From positions 1 through 64,000 of the forward strand of contig NZ_CP045370.1 in assembly GCF_009363535.1 (NCBI RefSeq): a stretch of 64,000 nucleotides of DNA, given 5' to 3'. Positions within the stretch are counted from its first letter, which is position 1. Each line of letters opens with the position of its first letter. This DNA comes from Microbulbifer sp. THAF38. GTDB taxonomy: Bacteria; Pseudomonadota; Gammaproteobacteria; Pseudomonadales; Cellvibrionaceae. The notes beneath the pieces were generated by a model. That model made no database searches and had not been told where the DNA came from. It was given only the letters and a program-made list of their open reading frames with translations. Positions 17,836 through 26,541 of this stretch are shown in pieces. The translations under genes were made by a program, and so were the position numbers.

Positions 17836-18312
17836 ATGCCGAAATCGGTCGCGTACAATGGTGAGGTAAGGGAGCTGCATACAGAAGATCATGTGCTTCC
17901 ATTTTTTGAGGCGTACATGGAAAGTAGAGTAGAGAAGAATTTGTATCGGAGTAATAAATCCTGGTATCGTCATTCTGATCCTGAAAGCCACTTTTTCCTG
18001 AATGATAGAGAAAATCCCTTTAAATTGTCGCCCAGAAGCAAGGGCTCAAGTGATTATCAGCCAGTATCGATGAACTCTAAGCTGAAACAGCTGATTACGA
18101 ATACCTCTATTCAAGGTGCCAGACCATCCTCTTTTCGCGACACGTTTATTAAAAACATGTATGAGGCTGGCTGCGGGTATAAAGATCTTATGGCAGTAAG
18201 TGGTATCAAGGGGAAGGAAACACTGGACCGAAAAATTCGACCAAGAGAAAGAGAGTTGGAGAAGATATTTAAAGATCTATTTGGTAAAGTCAGAGTTCCA
18301 AAAGCTAACTAA
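17836..18312 (+). CDS. Divergent tyrosine-recombinase-like protein (array member)
   Basis: 158 residues. The layout resembles the second half of a tyrosine recombinase: an ESHFFLNDRENPF strand-turn (like the LFLS..G.P segment), then ARPSSFRDTFIKNMYEAG in the place of HxLRHTxAT, and DLMAVSGIKGKETLDRKI in the place of LGH...T..Y. The final Arg of HxxR is kept, but the His of HxxR, the LGH His and the nucleophilic Tyr are not evident, so catalysis is unlikely. It starts at the array motif TAGGTGGGAATATG. Possible role as an accessory or relic recombinase. Confidence 0.5.
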   Translation: MPKSVAYNGEVRELHTEDHVLPFFEAYMESRVEKNLYRSNKSWYRHSDPESHFFLNDRENPFKLSPRSKGSSDYQPVSMNSKLKQLITNTSIQGARPSSFRDTFIKNMYEAGCGYKDLMAVSGIKGKETLDRKIRPRERELEKIFKDLFGKVRVPKAN

Positions 18313-18353
18313 TACGGAGATTGGGAATATCTGTTTTAGGAAAGAATTTGGTG

Positions 18354-18536
18354 ATGCTTACAGGAAAAAAATCATCCCTTGTTAAGCGATCATATAAATT
18401 CGCCAAATTTACTCGAGGAGATATAGGGCAGCGCAGGAAATACACTAAGGAGCCAAGTCTTATGAGATCAACTAAATGGTTGCCCACAGGAAATACTGCA
18501 TCCGATGAATATTCCGTATTAAAATTCAAATACTAG
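18354..18536 (+). CDS. Hypothetical small basic protein
   Basis: 60 residues, strongly basic. The upstream TTGGGAATATC is a decayed array motif without a start codon, so translation would begin at the GTG/ATG at 18351/18354 after AGGAAAG. Low support. Confidence 0.35.
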   Translation: MLTGKKSSLVKRSYKFAKFTRGDIGQRRKYTKEPSLMRSTKWLPTGNTASDEYSVLKFKY

Positions 18537-18574
18537 AAAATTACTATAAAGATAAATCTATATCCGGAGGGATT

Positions 18575-20263
18575 ATGTCAATTTTTAAGGCCGCATTTCG
18601 TCTGTTGCTTTTGAATTATTCGGCTAACCAATCTTTCGTAACCAGAATACCATATGCTTTTTTCATTGCATCTGTATTGCTCATGTCCTCATGCCAGCGA
18701 GCTTCTGAAGAAACTTTAGCTTGTTTGAAGTTGGCGGAACACCCGGCCAATCCAGACAAGCCTGCAGGCGTAACTGGGATTCCCTATTACAGCATAAACC
18801 TTGATTCTGCCACTAAGGCTTGCGACCACGCATTAAAAATTGATCCAAATAATTCGCAGGTGCGACTCGCCAAAGCTAGGACTGAGCTTGCAAAAGGAAA
18901 TGTTGAGAAAGGCAAACAATTACTAGAAGAGTTATCGCTAGATGGAAATCCATTCACAATATGGCTATTGGCTCAACTTTATCTTTCCAATGAAAATGAA
19001 CATGATAAAGGTTTTGACTTAGTAAAATCTCTTTCTTTGAAAGGTTTTGGCGAGGCCAGCTTCACACTTTATACAATCTATCTTAATGGATTAGGTGCGC
19101 GTGGGCCCGATCATGAAAAAGCAAAATTATATTTGAAAAAAGCTGCTGCAGATAAAAGCATATTTGCTGAATTTGAATTATTTAAACACTACTCTGACGA
19201 CAATTCCGAGCTGTTTAAGAGAGATACAGTCAAGGCAAAGAAATGGCTCGAAAAGTCAGTATCTCGCGATTGGGCGCCTGCACTTACGTCATTAGGAAAT
19301 ATGTATGCAACTGGAAGTGATGATTATAAGCAGGATAAATATAAGGCTTTTAAATTGCACGTTAAAGCGGCCAAAATGTGGTCTCCAGAATCGCAGTATT
19401 ATGTTGCCATGGAATATTTTAATGGCGGGGTAGTAGATATTAATACTCGCATGGGGAAAGACTGGCTTATTAAAGCAGCATATTCAGGCCATGTAGAGGC
19501 CGAGATTCAATTGGCCAAAATATATGAAAAAGATCATGACTTTGATCTTGCTGAAAAGATGTTTGCAACAGCGGCAAAAAATGGAAGTAACGAGGCAGAA
19601 TATCATCTGTATAGGATTAAGTCAGATCCTTTAAATCCTTTGCCATTTGAGTTTGAAGAGGGGTTGAACTGGTTAAAAAAGTCGGCTGAATCAAACTTTG
19701 CACTTGCTCAATATGAACTTGGCAAACATTATACTTTGAGCCATTACTGGAATTTCGAGGAGGCCCGAAAATGGTTATTAATGGCTTTTTCTCATAGAGA
19801 AAATTTGGCACCTATTAAAGCAAGTATTCTACGAGACACATTGAAACGGTTATCCTATTTTGATGAAAATAGGAATTTTAATTTCGAGAAAGCACTGAAT
19901 GACAGCAATTTTAGAAGTGATTATGAGTATGGAGATGATAAATACCTGAGAAACTTTATTGATGACTTGAAAACTTATCGCGAAAGTTGCGATAGAGTGA
20001 CAGGCGTTGAATTTTCTGAACTTGCGACAGGTTACGCTAGTCCTTGGGGGGAATCCTCACCATTACTTAACATAAGGATTATAGCCATAAAGAGCTCCTG
20101 CTTATATCAGTGGCGAGATACCAGAAAAATTAGTGAAGGGACAGTTGTAGTTATGTATGCATACGATGACAGGGGGGTTGAATGCAAAGCGTTGGCCAGC
20201 CCTAATCAATTTCAAAACATAGTCAAAGAGATGCGCGACTGCAACGTTGAATTAAGCATCTAA
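18575..20263 (+). CDS. Sel1-repeat lipoprotein
   Basis: 562 residues, much the largest array member. An N-terminal hydrophobic segment ends in LLMSSC (predicted lipobox at about residue 40; the N-region is unusually long, and internal starts are possible). Then follow many 34-37-residue Sel1/TPR-like helical repeats (A...LA.IY....D...A...F..AA..G pattern), and a short Cys-containing C-terminal domain. Sel1 proteins are protein-interaction scaffolds, often envelope-associated. It has its own GGAGG ribosome site and does not use the array motif, so it may be an independent insertion. Confidence 0.75.
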   Translation: MSIFKAAFRLLLLNYSANQSFVTRIPYAFFIASVLLMSSCQRASEETLACLKLAEHPANPDKPAGVTGIPYYSINLDSATKACDHALKIDPNNSQVRLAKARTELAKGNVEKGKQLLEELSLDGNPFTIWLLAQLYLSNENEHDKGFDLVKSLSLKGFGEASFTLYTIYLNGLGARGPDHEKAKLYLKKAAADKSIFAEFELFKHYSDDNSELFKRDTVKAKKWLEKSVSRDWAPALTSLGNMYATGSDDYKQDKYKAFKLHVKAAKMWSPESQYYVAMEYFNGGVVDINTRMGKDWLIKAAYSGHVEAEIQLAKIYEKDHDFDLAEKMFATAAKNGSNEAEYHLYRIKSDPLNPLPFEFEEGLNWLKKSAESNFALAQYELGKHYTLSHYWNFEEARKWLLMAFSHRENLAPIKASILRDTLKRLSYFDENRNFNFEKALNDSNFRSDYEYGDDKYLRNFIDDLKTYRESCDRVTGVEFSELATGYASPWGESSPLLNIRIIAIKSSCLYQWRDTRKISEGTVVVMYAYDDRGVECKALASPNQFQNIVKEMRDCNVELSI

Positions 20264-20285
20264 GAGGGTTCCCATAGGTAGGAAT

Positions 20286-20384
20286 ATGAATGAACAGCCA
20301 CAATGGCAACTGGACATCTATCTCAAGCTATATCGGGCTGGTTATAGGTTGGTTCGTGAACCTGAACCAAGCATTAAAGTATAG
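20286..20384 (+). CDS. 32-aa array ORF sharing its 5' end with the 26542 gene
   Basis: Starts at TAGGTAGGAATATG. Its first 25 bases, encoding MNEQPQWQ, are identical to the start of the 135-residue gene at 26542, after which the two diverge. Either a recombinant remnant or a short real gene. Confidence 0.4.
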   Translation: MNEQPQWQLDIYLKLYRAGYRLVREPEPSIKV

Positions 20385-20393
20385 GTTGCCAAT

Positions 20394-20744
20394 ATGAAAT
20401 CCAATGCCTCTAACAAGATGATCTTTGGTTTTGATTTACCAATACAACGTATACGGCTTTGGGAAATACGGCAAGTGTTCAGATTGGCCGGACTATCCAT
20501 TACTGAATTTGCCTTTCATCTAGGCTACATCGGCATAGGTTTACCTCGCAAATTCCGTAAAGTTTTCGCCAAATCGAAAATCCACCGATCCTGGTTTTCA
20601 TCGTACACTGGGGCCGCCATTGCTAACGTTGTTGAGCGCGAAGAATGGCGAAAACCACCCATAGACCCCTATGATGGGTACTCCGATGAAGAGCTGCGAC
20701 AAGCTAACAAAGCCCCAGCTTGGGAAGTCATGAAGAGTAGATAG
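20394..20744 (+). CDS. Hypothetical HTH-like protein (array member)
   Basis: 116 residues. The segment LWEIRQVFRLAGLSITEFAF can be read as a helix-turn-helix, followed by a basic segment. The start lies at TAGGTTGCCAATATG, a mutated array motif. No family recognised. Confidence 0.55.
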   Translation: MKSNASNKMIFGFDLPIQRIRLWEIRQVFRLAGLSITEFAFHLGYIGIGLPRKFRKVFAKSKIHRSWFSSYTGAAIANVVEREEWRKPPIDPYDGYSDEELRQANKAPAWEVMKSR

Positions 20745-20752
20745 AATAGTAA

Positions 20753-21097
20753 ATGAGCAATTTATAAAACTTAATCAATCAGCACAAAGAAGATATCGAA
20801 AGGCACAAGGTAGCAAAGCTTTCTGTAAAGCCTGATGTTTTAAGTGAGCATTTAGAAGCATTCATCCGCGCCATTGACGCAGACGAACGGTGTAACGGCC
20901 TAAACATTCGCGTGGCAACTGTAAAGCCTTTCGGTGCCGACGATTTTATAATCTCAATCAATCTGGGAATGAATGGTTATTCTCACACAGTCAGGACTGA
21001 TGGCAAGCTTGATCGTTATTTTCAGTGTCAACCCTCTGAGGTAGTTAATGGTGGAGTTGAGGTCTTAAAGCCCGCACTTCATGTTCGTTGCGACTAA
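20753..21097 (+). pseudogene. Array gene with early TAA (codon 5)
   Basis: ATG AGC AAT TTA TAA is followed by 109 open codons in the same frame, giving a coherent soluble protein (HKEDIERHK..., then SINLGMNGYSHTV). The only later in-frame start is a GTG at 20912 that would drop half of it. The 3' end TTGCGACTAAAAGGAATAG closely matches the end of the unrelated gene at 16604. At 21110 the array motif is followed by only four codons, so the next cassette is missing or destroyed. Confidence 0.5.
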
Positions 21098-21200
21098 AAG
21101 GAATAGTGGAATATGATATTTACATGATAGATGAGTATCGCTTATGCATGCAATCTAGTAATATTGTATTAAAATATTTAGTTTCTTTTTTTGATAGATT

Positions 21201-21668
21201 TTGGATTTTAAAGTGGATGACATAGTAAAACGGGCTGACACAATCAAAAAGTGTGAAAACCTTATTTCTAATGCGAAAGCAAATGGTCGAGAAGATGTAG
21301 CAAAGCAGGCTGTGGAGCGTATCTTACAAATTCGAGCAGAGGCTCATGGGGCTGAAACTGTGGCAGAGGTAGAAGCATTACAAGCTGTATATGCCTATGA
21401 AAAGGTACTGAGCGCAAAAAATGGTAAAAGCACAAAGGCATCGAGGACATGGCCTATGATTAAGCGCCACGGCATTGTTGGTGCTGTAGAGCGAGCAGTT
21501 AATAGGCCGAAAGAAACAAAAGGGTATCATGCTTTAGTTGAAATGGGATTAGAACAGCATGCATTTGAGGCAGTAATACTTCGACATCCTGATGTGTTTT
21601 CTGAAGAGGCGATAGAAATTTCTAAACAGCGTTTAAGTGAATGGAATTCTACTAATTGTGTTGACTAG
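21201..21668 (+). CDS. Hypothetical helical protein
   Basis: 155 residues, mostly helical, with a basic middle (RTWPMIKRHGIVGAVERAV). A TTG start at 21201 or GTG at 21213 is needed. It is followed after 120 bp by the PD-(D/E)XK-like gene. Possible partner of that protein; unrecognised. Confidence 0.55.
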   Translation: MDFKVDDIVKRADTIKKCENLISNAKANGREDVAKQAVERILQIRAEAHGAETVAEVEALQAVYAYEKVLSAKNGKSTKASRTWPMIKRHGIVGAVERAVNRPKETKGYHALVEMGLEQHAFEAVILRHPDVFSEEAIEISKQRLSEWNSTNCVD

Positions 21669-21787
21669 GCTGGCGATGATAAAGCTAATTGTATGCATTA
21701 TAGATAAAGTCTAAAAAAAGAATCACAAAAAATTTCAAGATCTTGTACAGCAGTTATATTCTAAAATTGGTAAATTGGAGTCTATGA

Positions 21788-22408
21788 ATGATTGAAGAGG
21801 TTTTTCCTCACGTGGGTGAAATTTTACTTGAAAGGATATTGAATGAGGAAAAATCGTTAGTCGCCAATATTCTAAATATTGAACAAAATAAAATTCGAGC
21901 CGTGTATAGGCAGCTACCATTAGAGTTTTATGATGCCCCTGTAATATTTGACGGGTTTTCTACTTTAGATTTGGGTGTACTTTTAACAGGCGGACAAGTT
22001 GTTCCTATAGAGGTGAAATTAGGCCGTTATGGCCTAGCCAGAGCTTCTGTTAATACAATGCTTAGCCCTTGTTCAATTTCTGCGCATACTTCTGAGAATC
22101 GAGTTTCAGGCAAGCTATTCGCGATTTTAAATCGGAATTTTAGCACAAAGTTAACTGAAATCATTTCTGACGCTGAGCTATGTACAAGAATTAACGGAGA
22201 GGTTCATCCTATAACTGATATTTGGGTTATTGTTGCAAGGAATAGTGTTATTTATTCTTGGCAGAAATTGCCACCGGATTTCAATGGTAAGCAGAGAGTA
22301 ATTAGCATTGAATCTATTTGCTCTAGCTACGGAGAGCATAGATTTAATGAGCTGGTTGGTGACATCTTTTCCGGAGTAAACTACTACAACATGTGGTTCC
22401 CTCAATAA
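21788..22408 (+). CDS. PD-(D/E)XK nuclease-like protein
   Basis: 206 residues. The segment STLDLGVLL...VVPIEVKLG (about 59-78) has the D...ExK spacing of PD-(D/E)XK nucleases, followed by helices and strands of suitable length. It starts at the second of two overlapping ATGs (21784, 21788); the first stops at once. Possible DNA-targeting effector or defence protein; target unknown. Confidence 0.55.
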   Translation: MIEEVFPHVGEILLERILNEEKSLVANILNIEQNKIRAVYRQLPLEFYDAPVIFDGFSTLDLGVLLTGGQVVPIEVKLGRYGLARASVNTMLSPCSISAHTSENRVSGKLFAILNRNFSTKLTEIISDAELCTRINGEVHPITDIWVIVARNSVIYSWQKLPPDFNGKQRVISIESICSSYGEHRFNELVGDIFSGVNYYNMWFPQ

Positions 22409-22454
22409 AACAAGTAATTTACTACATGTATGAGACAACGAAGGTTATTGGGAT

Positions 22455-23174
22455 ATGAAAAGCAAAAATAAAAAGACGATATATTGTTTAGAATATGCAT
22501 CTCTTCCTGTCGGATCTTCGGATATGGGGGATATCGAGTTCTGTAGATTCTATATAGGACATACCTCCCGTCCTACCGTGCAACGAGAAGGCGAACATCG
22601 TAGAGCAGCAGCTAACGGTGATCACCGTGATGTTTATGTATATATCCGTGAGCTTGAGAATCGCGGAATTACCTGGAACCTAGAGACCTTGCATGAGGTG
22701 GCTCCTGATGATGATCGACCATGGGAACTATGGGCTGTAATTGAAGCAATACGTGAAGGCCATGATTTGAGAAATATGCGCCAGGGTGATTCAGCAGGTT
22801 TTAGCCTAGATGAACGTGAAGTACTGGCCAGCGATCAAGGCATTCAATCCGTTGACGATATAGAGCCGGGTATCATGCGCCTACAGAAGCGAATGAAATC
22901 ACAAAATCCTATACATCCAAAGCGCCAGGATGACGCCAACTTTACCGCTTCACTCAAAACACAAGTTGTGGCAATTCTCAGTCAGCTGAAATTCCTTCGG
23001 TACGTAACTGAAAGTGTTCAGGGTGAAGAAAAAGTATGGGAGGTGTATACCTTGACGAGTGAAGCTAAAGAAATCTTTGCAGAGCGTGGTATGGATAGGG
23101 CTGTTATTGCTAAATGCATCGCGCCCATAATACAGAAACGATTAAACAGCTTTGAAGTAACTAAAGCGTCATAG
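22455..23174 (+). CDS. GIY-YIG-like nuclease domain protein
   Basis: 239 residues. IYCLEYASL...RFYIGHTS at about 9-38 matches the GIY...YIG signature, with QREGEH supplying the usual Arg/His, and a WELWAVIEAIREGHDLRNMRQG segment in the place of the catalytic Glu and closing Asn. The C-terminal half looks like a winged-helix domain. It starts at ATTGGGATATG, a variant of the array motif. Confidence 0.6.
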   Translation: MKSKNKKTIYCLEYASLPVGSSDMGDIEFCRFYIGHTSRPTVQREGEHRRAAANGDHRDVYVYIRELENRGITWNLETLHEVAPDDDRPWELWAVIEAIREGHDLRNMRQGDSAGFSLDEREVLASDQGIQSVDDIEPGIMRLQKRMKSQNPIHPKRQDDANFTASLKTQVVAILSQLKFLRYVTESVQGEEKVWEVYTLTSEAKEIFAERGMDRAVIAKCIAPIIQKRLNSFEVTKAS

Positions 23175-23192
23175 AAAAGGGACATTAGGAAT

Positions 23193-23405
23193 ATGGGTAC
23201 ATTAAATAACATTACTGCTGAAGAAGCAGCATGGTTAATCAAAGCAGTTCTTAATACTTCCAATAAAGATTGGGAGCCAATAGAGTTAGACCTAATAACA
23301 CCTGAATATGTTTCACAGCAGATAAGTCAGCAGCGTAGTATTGAGTCCTCTTTCCAAGCCGTATTTATCAATGCTAAAGAGCTTCAAGCTAGAGAGTGTG
23401 AATAG
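23193..23405 (+). CDS. Hypothetical 70-aa protein (array member)
   Basis: Acidic, helical, no recognised domain. It starts at ATTAGGAATATG, 18 bp after the GIY-YIG gene, and its stop TAG forms the start of the next motif region. Confidence 0.6.
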   Translation: MGTLNNITAEEAAWLIKAVLNTSNKDWEPIELDLITPEYVSQQISQQRSIESSFQAVFINAKELQARECE

Positions 23406-23410
23406 GGAAT

Positions 23411-23647
23411 ATGAAAGTTGAGATAGAACTTAATGAGTCAACACTTCGTGCCATTAGTTATTTGAGCGATCCGGTTGATGGAAAAAGTTTATCAGCAGAA
23501 GAAGTAATGCAGGCTCTAGCTGATGACCTTGGTATGACAAATTCTCGCCCAGGCTCTTGGGAAGGATCTAATATGCAACGGGTTATTGATGGCCATGGAT
23601 GGGAGGAAAATATAAGACGAGAGGACTCTTCTTTCAGTACTAAATAA
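23411..23647 (+). CDS. Hypothetical 78-aa protein (array member)
   Basis: Begins VEIELNESTLRAISYLSD, a strand-helix pattern seen in ribbon-helix-helix proteins but not sufficient to claim one. Starts at AATAGGGAATATG, where the previous stop is part of the motif. Confidence 0.6.
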   Translation: MKVEIELNESTLRAISYLSDPVDGKSLSAEEVMQALADDLGMTNSRPGSWEGSNMQRVIDGHGWEENIRREDSSFSTK

Positions 23648-23701
23648 TCCGAATGCTGGCTAGATGGAAAATAAGGAGATCATGGGGTATGAGGAGGGAT
23701 C

Positions 23702-24244
23702 ATGGCTAAGTTGTTGGCGATTGTTGAAGTCGAGAAGATTAGATCCATTCGATGTTGCGCTGATGGCTGCAATAGACCCGTATATAAGCGGATACACGTT
23801 ATTGAAGAAGATGATAGATCCATCCTGGTTCTGGGCTCTAAATGTTACGGGATATTGTATAAAGGTCAGCTTTCAAGTCAGGCAGTTTACACCGGAGATT
23901 GCTCGCGAAAGTTGACAGAGGAAGAGCGCCGGCTACTCGTAGAAAATACGGAACAGTTGATCAAAGCCTTTCACCAGGAAAGAGAATCTATTTTAAATAA
24001 GTCGCCCCAGGAACCTCAACGTATATTAGTGGCGGGTAAGCAGGGTTGTGGAAAGCAAGATGATAATTTTGGAAGGACGGTTAAATGCCATTTCTGTGGT
24101 GAACCCATGATAACTCAGTTACCACACACGCCTGCTATTGGTTTCAAATGCCAGCAATGTAAAGCCAATGACGTGACGATTTCTCTTGCGACGCGAAGGA
24201 AGAATGCTTTGCGCCGGAGCAAGCATTTAACCAGCAATGAATAG
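23702..24244 (+). CDS. Zinc-finger protein G, copy 1 (array member)
   Basis: 180 residues with two Cys clusters: CCADGCNR near 20 and CHFCGEP...CQQCKAND near 128-158, the latter a probable zinc ribbon. The cassette begins at a GGGTATG variant, which starts a 6-codon reading frame overlapping the true ATG at 23702. A second, broken copy is at 26977. The 3' flank GAATAGGTGGGAATATG is shared while the next gene differs. Confidence 0.7.
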   Translation: MAKLLAIVEVEKIRSIRCCADGCNRPVYKRIHVIEEDDRSILVLGSKCYGILYKGQLSSQAVYTGDCSRKLTEEERRLLVENTEQLIKAFHQERESILNKSPQEPQRILVAGKQGCGKQDDNFGRTVKCHFCGEPMITQLPHTPAIGFKCQQCKANDVTISLATRRKNALRRSKHLTSNE

Positions 24245-24252
24245 GTGGGAAT

Positions 24253-24567
24253 ATGCCAGAGTTTATTCAGTATGGCCTACAAGAAAATTCACTAAAAAAG
24301 TTAGTCGCATCTGGTCGAGTTATGGAATTCGAGTTAGAGGAAGTTAAACCGAAGAAGGCCGCCAAATCACGTTGTTTTCATCTATGGATAATAGATGCTT
24401 CCGATTCAAGTAGACCGCGCTATCTTCTAATGCTTACCGGGCGTCCTGGAGCTAAAGTTTTCCGAAGTGTTGACCGAGCAGTTGGATATGTCGAAGAGAT
24501 AAGCCTCGGTAGCAGAAAATTAAAGGTAACTGGATTGATTAGATCTACTGAAGCTCAATCAAATTAG
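24253..24567 (+). CDS. Hypothetical 104-aa protein (array member)
   Basis: Mixed alpha/beta, basic, no recognised family. Starts at GAATAGGTGGGAATATG, the best match to the array motif. The motif recurs after it at 24574 (GCGTAGGAATATG), where only a 14-codon frame follows. Confidence 0.6.
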   Translation: MPEFIQYGLQENSLKKLVASGRVMEFELEEVKPKKAAKSRCFHLWIIDASDSSRPRYLLMLTGRPGAKVFRSVDRAVGYVEEISLGSRKLKVTGLIRSTEAQSN

Positions 24568-24642
24568 ATGGCGTAGGAATATGAATATTTTTGAAGGATA
24601 TCAATTTTTGCATATATTCAACTAACAATTGGAAGGCTGAAC

Positions 24643-24873
24643 ATGAATATTAAGTTGACTTTTATTATTGCGCTCTCTCTCCTCCTCGCTGCTTGTGGTG
24701 ATGAAGATTGTCCCATTCCATCCATAGCAGTAGAGACACCATCTGGTGTTATTTATGTGTCTTCAGAGAGGGACGCAAAGATTGTTATTTCCATGGTCGA
24801 GGAAGCCAAGAAGTATAAGAAAATCAAAGTTGGCGAAATCGGTGCAAGGGATATAACAAAATCTGGATACTAG
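24643..24873 (+). CDS. Small lipoprotein
   Basis: 76 residues. Signal peptide ends in LLLAAC with Cys18 as the predicted lipidation site, followed by an acidic linker and a short alpha/beta segment. GGAAGG precedes the ATG; the array motif does not. Confidence 0.65.
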   Translation: MNIKLTFIIALSLLLAACGDEDCPIPSIAVETPSGVIYVSSERDAKIVISMVEEAKKYKKIKVGEIGARDITKSGY

Positions 24874-25034
24874 TGGTCTAAGCGGTTAATTCTGTAACGG
24901 TTGGTCCTCATACTTGACCAGAATTAGGCTTTAAAATCAGCACGAAAATAAAAATATATTTTTCCAGTTACATTACTTTCCGCATGGACCGCTAGACAAG
25001 GGCTAAGCAACTCTAAAAGGATTAAGGTGGGAAT

Positions 25035-25124
25035 ATGACAACTGTTACAGTTGGCGATCAACTTTCTTTATCGTCTGGAAAAATACACCACCATATAATG
25101 CTGCTTGGTGGCCAAGAGTATTGA
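25035..25124 (+). CDS. 29-aa array ORF
   Basis: Starts at AAGGTGGGAATATG and stops after 29 codons. Either a tiny gene or the 5' stub of a lost cassette. The 24874-25034 interval before it holds no other gene. Confidence 0.35.
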   Translation: MTTVTVGDQLSLSSGKIHHHIMLLGGQEY

Positions 25125-25177
25125 GTAGCCTCACTTACGTTACCTACTCGTCGTAAATACAAATATGGTAATTGCGT

Positions 25178-26230
25178 ATGGCAAATTCTACTGGTACGAA
25201 CTTCATAAGCAATGTAAAAAGCCTCGAAGATTTGGAACATAATTGTAGTAACTACCTAGAACTTAGAGAACGGCAGAAGGGTGGGGGTTCGGCTTACGCT
25301 TATCAGTGTTTGCTTTGTGGTGTAGCTGTAGGTCAAGAGGTATCCAAGAAAAGTATTTCATCTAAACCACTTCCGTTTGATGAAGAAATTGGAGAACTCT
25401 ATAGCGGCGTGATACTTAGGTTTCTTGAAGAGATGAGGAAACAACGGATAGAGAAGCATCCTCCACTCCCACCACCAGAACCGACGGTTGATATTTATGC
25501 TGTTTTCAAAGAGCAAATCGACCAAGTAATTGAGGGAGTTAGAGATGACCATCCTCATAGTGAAATTGATCACCTATTTCATCGTTATTTGACTGAGCAA
25601 CGTGAGAGTTATCTTAGTGCATATAGAAGTCCTTGGTCTGATGAGGATGATTTAAAGTGCTGGTTCAAGCGTGTTTTTTCTTGTTGGTTTGAAATTTTTG
25701 AAGAGGTTTGGGGGGAGGCGAAGTTTAATTGGGGTATTGAGCGAATACGGATTGATTTTGTTATCCGCCCCAAGCCGGTATTACGGAATGCTGGATTTGC
25801 CGATCAATACATGGGGGTTGAAGTTAAGTTCTTTGATCCTAGGCCGGGGAAAAATTTTGGTAGAAAATCCTCAAGGGCTATGTTCCAGGCGTTTAGCTAT
25901 TCATATGGGGAAACTATTTGGGATGTTAACAGCGGACACAGAGTCAAACTCTCATCGGTGTTAATGTTCAGTAATCTCTCCTTTAATGAAGATCGCCAGT
26001 ACATTTTTAATTCATATGATCGTCGTAATCGCTGCCTCTGGGAAAATCACAATCTGTTAGTTAATCATGCTAATGTAGGAGAGATTCAAGTCAAATTATG
26101 GCCGAAAGGTAAGCTTTCGTGGTCTCTCAGTTTCAGTAGCGATAGCTATTTCTCTAAGGAATATGACGGTAGTCTTGTCCTTAGAAATGTTAATGTAATT
26201 AACAAAAAAAGGGCGGGTTATATCTGTTGA
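25178..26230 (+). CDS. PD-(D/E)XK-like protein with Cys motif
   Basis: 350 residues. CLLCG near residue 47 suggests a half zinc site. The RIDFVIRPKP...MGVEVKFFDP segment (about 192-221) has the D...ExK spacing of a PD-(D/E)XK nuclease, and the surrounding region is rich in Trp and Phe. The ATG at 25178 is preferred to the TTG six bases earlier. No family recognised; a DNA- or RNA-cleaving effector is a reasonable guess. Confidence 0.55.
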   Translation: MANSTGTNFISNVKSLEDLEHNCSNYLELRERQKGGGSAYAYQCLLCGVAVGQEVSKKSISSKPLPFDEEIGELYSGVILRFLEEMRKQRIEKHPPLPPPEPTVDIYAVFKEQIDQVIEGVRDDHPHSEIDHLFHRYLTEQRESYLSAYRSPWSDEDDLKCWFKRVFSCWFEIFEEVWGEAKFNWGIERIRIDFVIRPKPVLRNAGFADQYMGVEVKFFDPRPGKNFGRKSSRAMFQAFSYSYGETIWDVNSGHRVKLSSVLMFSNLSFNEDRQYIFNSYDRRNRCLWENHNLLVNHANVGEIQVKLWPKGKLSWSLSFSSDSYFSKEYDGSLVLRNVNVINKKRAGYIC

Positions 26231-26250
26231 AATTAGGAGATCATTGGGAT

Positions 26251-26532
26251 ATGACAGTAGGGGACCCCGGTGAAATAATCGAAGCTTTCGAAGAGTATGA
26301 ATTTTCGGAAGCCCAGAATGAAATCGAAGATGTTTCTGATAATTTTAAAGATGTAAATTTTGACGAAGAGGATCTTGAACCTATAAATACAGTAGCTATC
26401 CAGGCATTAACGCTTGCAGCGCGCCAGGGTGTCTCTATAGTAGTTAATCCTGATCTAAACGATGGTTGCGCGAAGATTACAGTGAGCAACGAAGTGATGT
26501 CGGATATGCTTAAAAATGGACTATTTAGATGA
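26251..26532 (+). CDS. Hypothetical acidic protein (array member)
   Basis: 93 residues with a very acidic first half (EIIEAFEEYEFSEAQ) and a C-terminal alpha/beta segment. Starts at ATTGGGATATG, a motif variant. The acidity would suit a toxin-inhibiting or DNA-mimic protein (inference only). Confidence 0.6.
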   Translation: MTVGDPGEIIEAFEEYEFSEAQNEIEDVSDNFKDVNFDEEDLEPINTVAIQALTLAARQGVSIVVNPDLNDGCAKITVSNEVMSDMLKNGLFR

Positions 26533-26541
26533 GATTCGAAA

